A stretch of 29,982 bases of DNA from Chara braunii (lineage: Eukaryota > Streptophyta > Charophyceae > Charales > Characeae), in the NCBI GenBank assembly GCA_003427395.1, contig BFEA01000141.1, positions 533,561-563,542 of the forward strand. Reading direction: 5' to 3'. Positions 29,637-29,982 of the stretch are shown here, piece by piece (positions within the stretch are counted from its first letter, which is position 1; every line of letters starts with the position of its first letter). The notes beneath the pieces are model-generated. The model ran no database searches and had not been told where the DNA came from. It saw only the letters and a program-made list of their open reading frames with translations. The translations under genes were made by a program, and so were the position numbers.

Positions 29637-29982
29637 CTACTGGCCCGACGTGTTTCTCGGAGCCGTGCCAAAAGTGCTAGCAACGTTACTTCCAACGGGA
29701 AGAGAGGATCCTACCGCCGGCCCCATAGTAGGCGGGATCTTCTCGGTGACCTTCCTGTTGCGGCACTTGTACATGCTATGACCATATTGGCCACACTTGA
29801 TACAAGCTTGCCGTGCCCACCGATCTCTCCACACGTCCTCTGATAGACCCGCTTTCTCCCATGGAGGAGCATTGAGGTTTGTTTTACTCTTCGACCGGGA
29901 TCCCCTAGGGCGTCTATCGGTCCCTTTACCTTTTTGCTGGGTTACAGCGGCGACTACTCCACCCTCTGAAGTTTCGCCACCC
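29637..29982 (-). CDS. gag: C-terminal Gag with CCHC zinc knuckle (partial)
   Basis: The minus-strand frame is open from the window edge to a TAG at 29637. A basic stretch (KGKGTDRRPRGSRSK) precedes a zinc knuckle CIKCGQYGHSMYKC with exact C-x2-C-x4-H-x4-C spacing, which binds the element RNA during packaging. A Pro/Gly/Ser-rich tail follows. The N-terminal Gag core lies beyond 29982. The protease frame starts 30 nt downstream of the stop (29607), in another frame. Confidence 0.8.
   Translation of the reverse strand, partial: GGETSEGGVVAAVTQQKGKGTDRRPRGSRSKSKTNLNAPPWEKAGLSEDVWRDRWARQACIKCGQYGHSMYKCRNRKVTEKIPPTMGPAVGSSLPVGSNVASTFGTAPRNTSGQ

Larger units (their letters stand above)
25012..29982 (-). 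mobile_element. Best-preserved Ty3/gypsy element, 5' end outside window
   Basis: On the minus strand the element has a gag end with zinc knuckle, protease, RT, RNase H, integrase, chromodomain-like C-terminus, polypurine tract and 3' LTR. Only one single-base deletion and one nonsense codon were found in pol, so it is younger than the other elements. Its 5' LTR and most of gag lie beyond position 29982. Similarity to the 14232-18034 element is high throughout integrase and RNase H, and the LTR ends are the same. Confidence 0.9.

Overview
The window looks like eukaryotic nuclear DNA, most likely from a plant-lineage (streptophyte or green-algal) genome with many retrotransposons. The signs are long non-coding stretches, microsatellites, N-gaps, several Ty3/gypsy (Metaviridae-type) elements in different stages of decay, and one host exon with a spliceosomal 3' splice site. 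The species cannot be fixed from sequence alone. A charophyte such as Chara would fit the TE load, but that is a guess.

Layout. (1) 1-~7000 (+): an old, multiply frameshifted Ty3/gypsy chromovirus with gag, protease, RT, RNase H, integrase and a classical C-terminal chromodomain. Its left end is a T-run plus GC-rich and telomere-like repeats. (2) 8083-9050 (+): the last codons of a different gypsy family plus its complete 842-bp LTR. (3) 9051-11374: repeat-rich, intron-like DNA leading into the only convincing host gene piece, a terminal exon (10362-11374, +) of an isoprenylcysteine-methylesterase-like alpha/beta hydrolase. It keeps the catalytic Asp and His regions but carries two long insertions. 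(4) 11375-14231: non-coding, with a 171-bp-period duplication, a degenerate hammerhead-ribozyme-like motif, a 240-bp pyrimidine tract and an (ATTT)n-tailed repeat. (5) 14232-18034 (-): an internally deleted gypsy element (partial 5' LTR, RT-RNase H-integrase, 3' LTR) inserted into a tandemly repeated ~125-bp unit. An 88-bp exact duplication around a single N marks an assembly join. (6) 18191-19971: GC-rich repeat, an N-gap in microsatellites, an LTR/PBS-like site, GATT repeats and a 78-bp AT-rich tandem repeat. (7) 19972-24300: a truncated LTR (+) fused to a decayed gypsy pol (-), whose protease-RT linker is interrupted by a foldback repeat with 80-bp arms. (8) 24301-25011: AT-rich DNA. (9) 25012-29982 (-): the best-preserved gypsy element, with 3' LTR, polypurine tract, integrase, RNase H, RT, protease and a gag zinc knuckle. 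It runs off the right edge.

The elements at 8083-9050, 14232-18034, 19972-20494 and 25012-29982 share one LTR family. It starts TGYGAGG, ends TTCCTTGCA, and carries a conserved GGCGC-loop-GCGCC hairpin about 200 bp before the LTR end. I see no convincing new multi-gene system. The points most worth following up are this LTR hairpin, intron-like signals antisense to the LTRs, the foldback insertion, the hammerhead-like motif, and the insertion-rich esterase exon.
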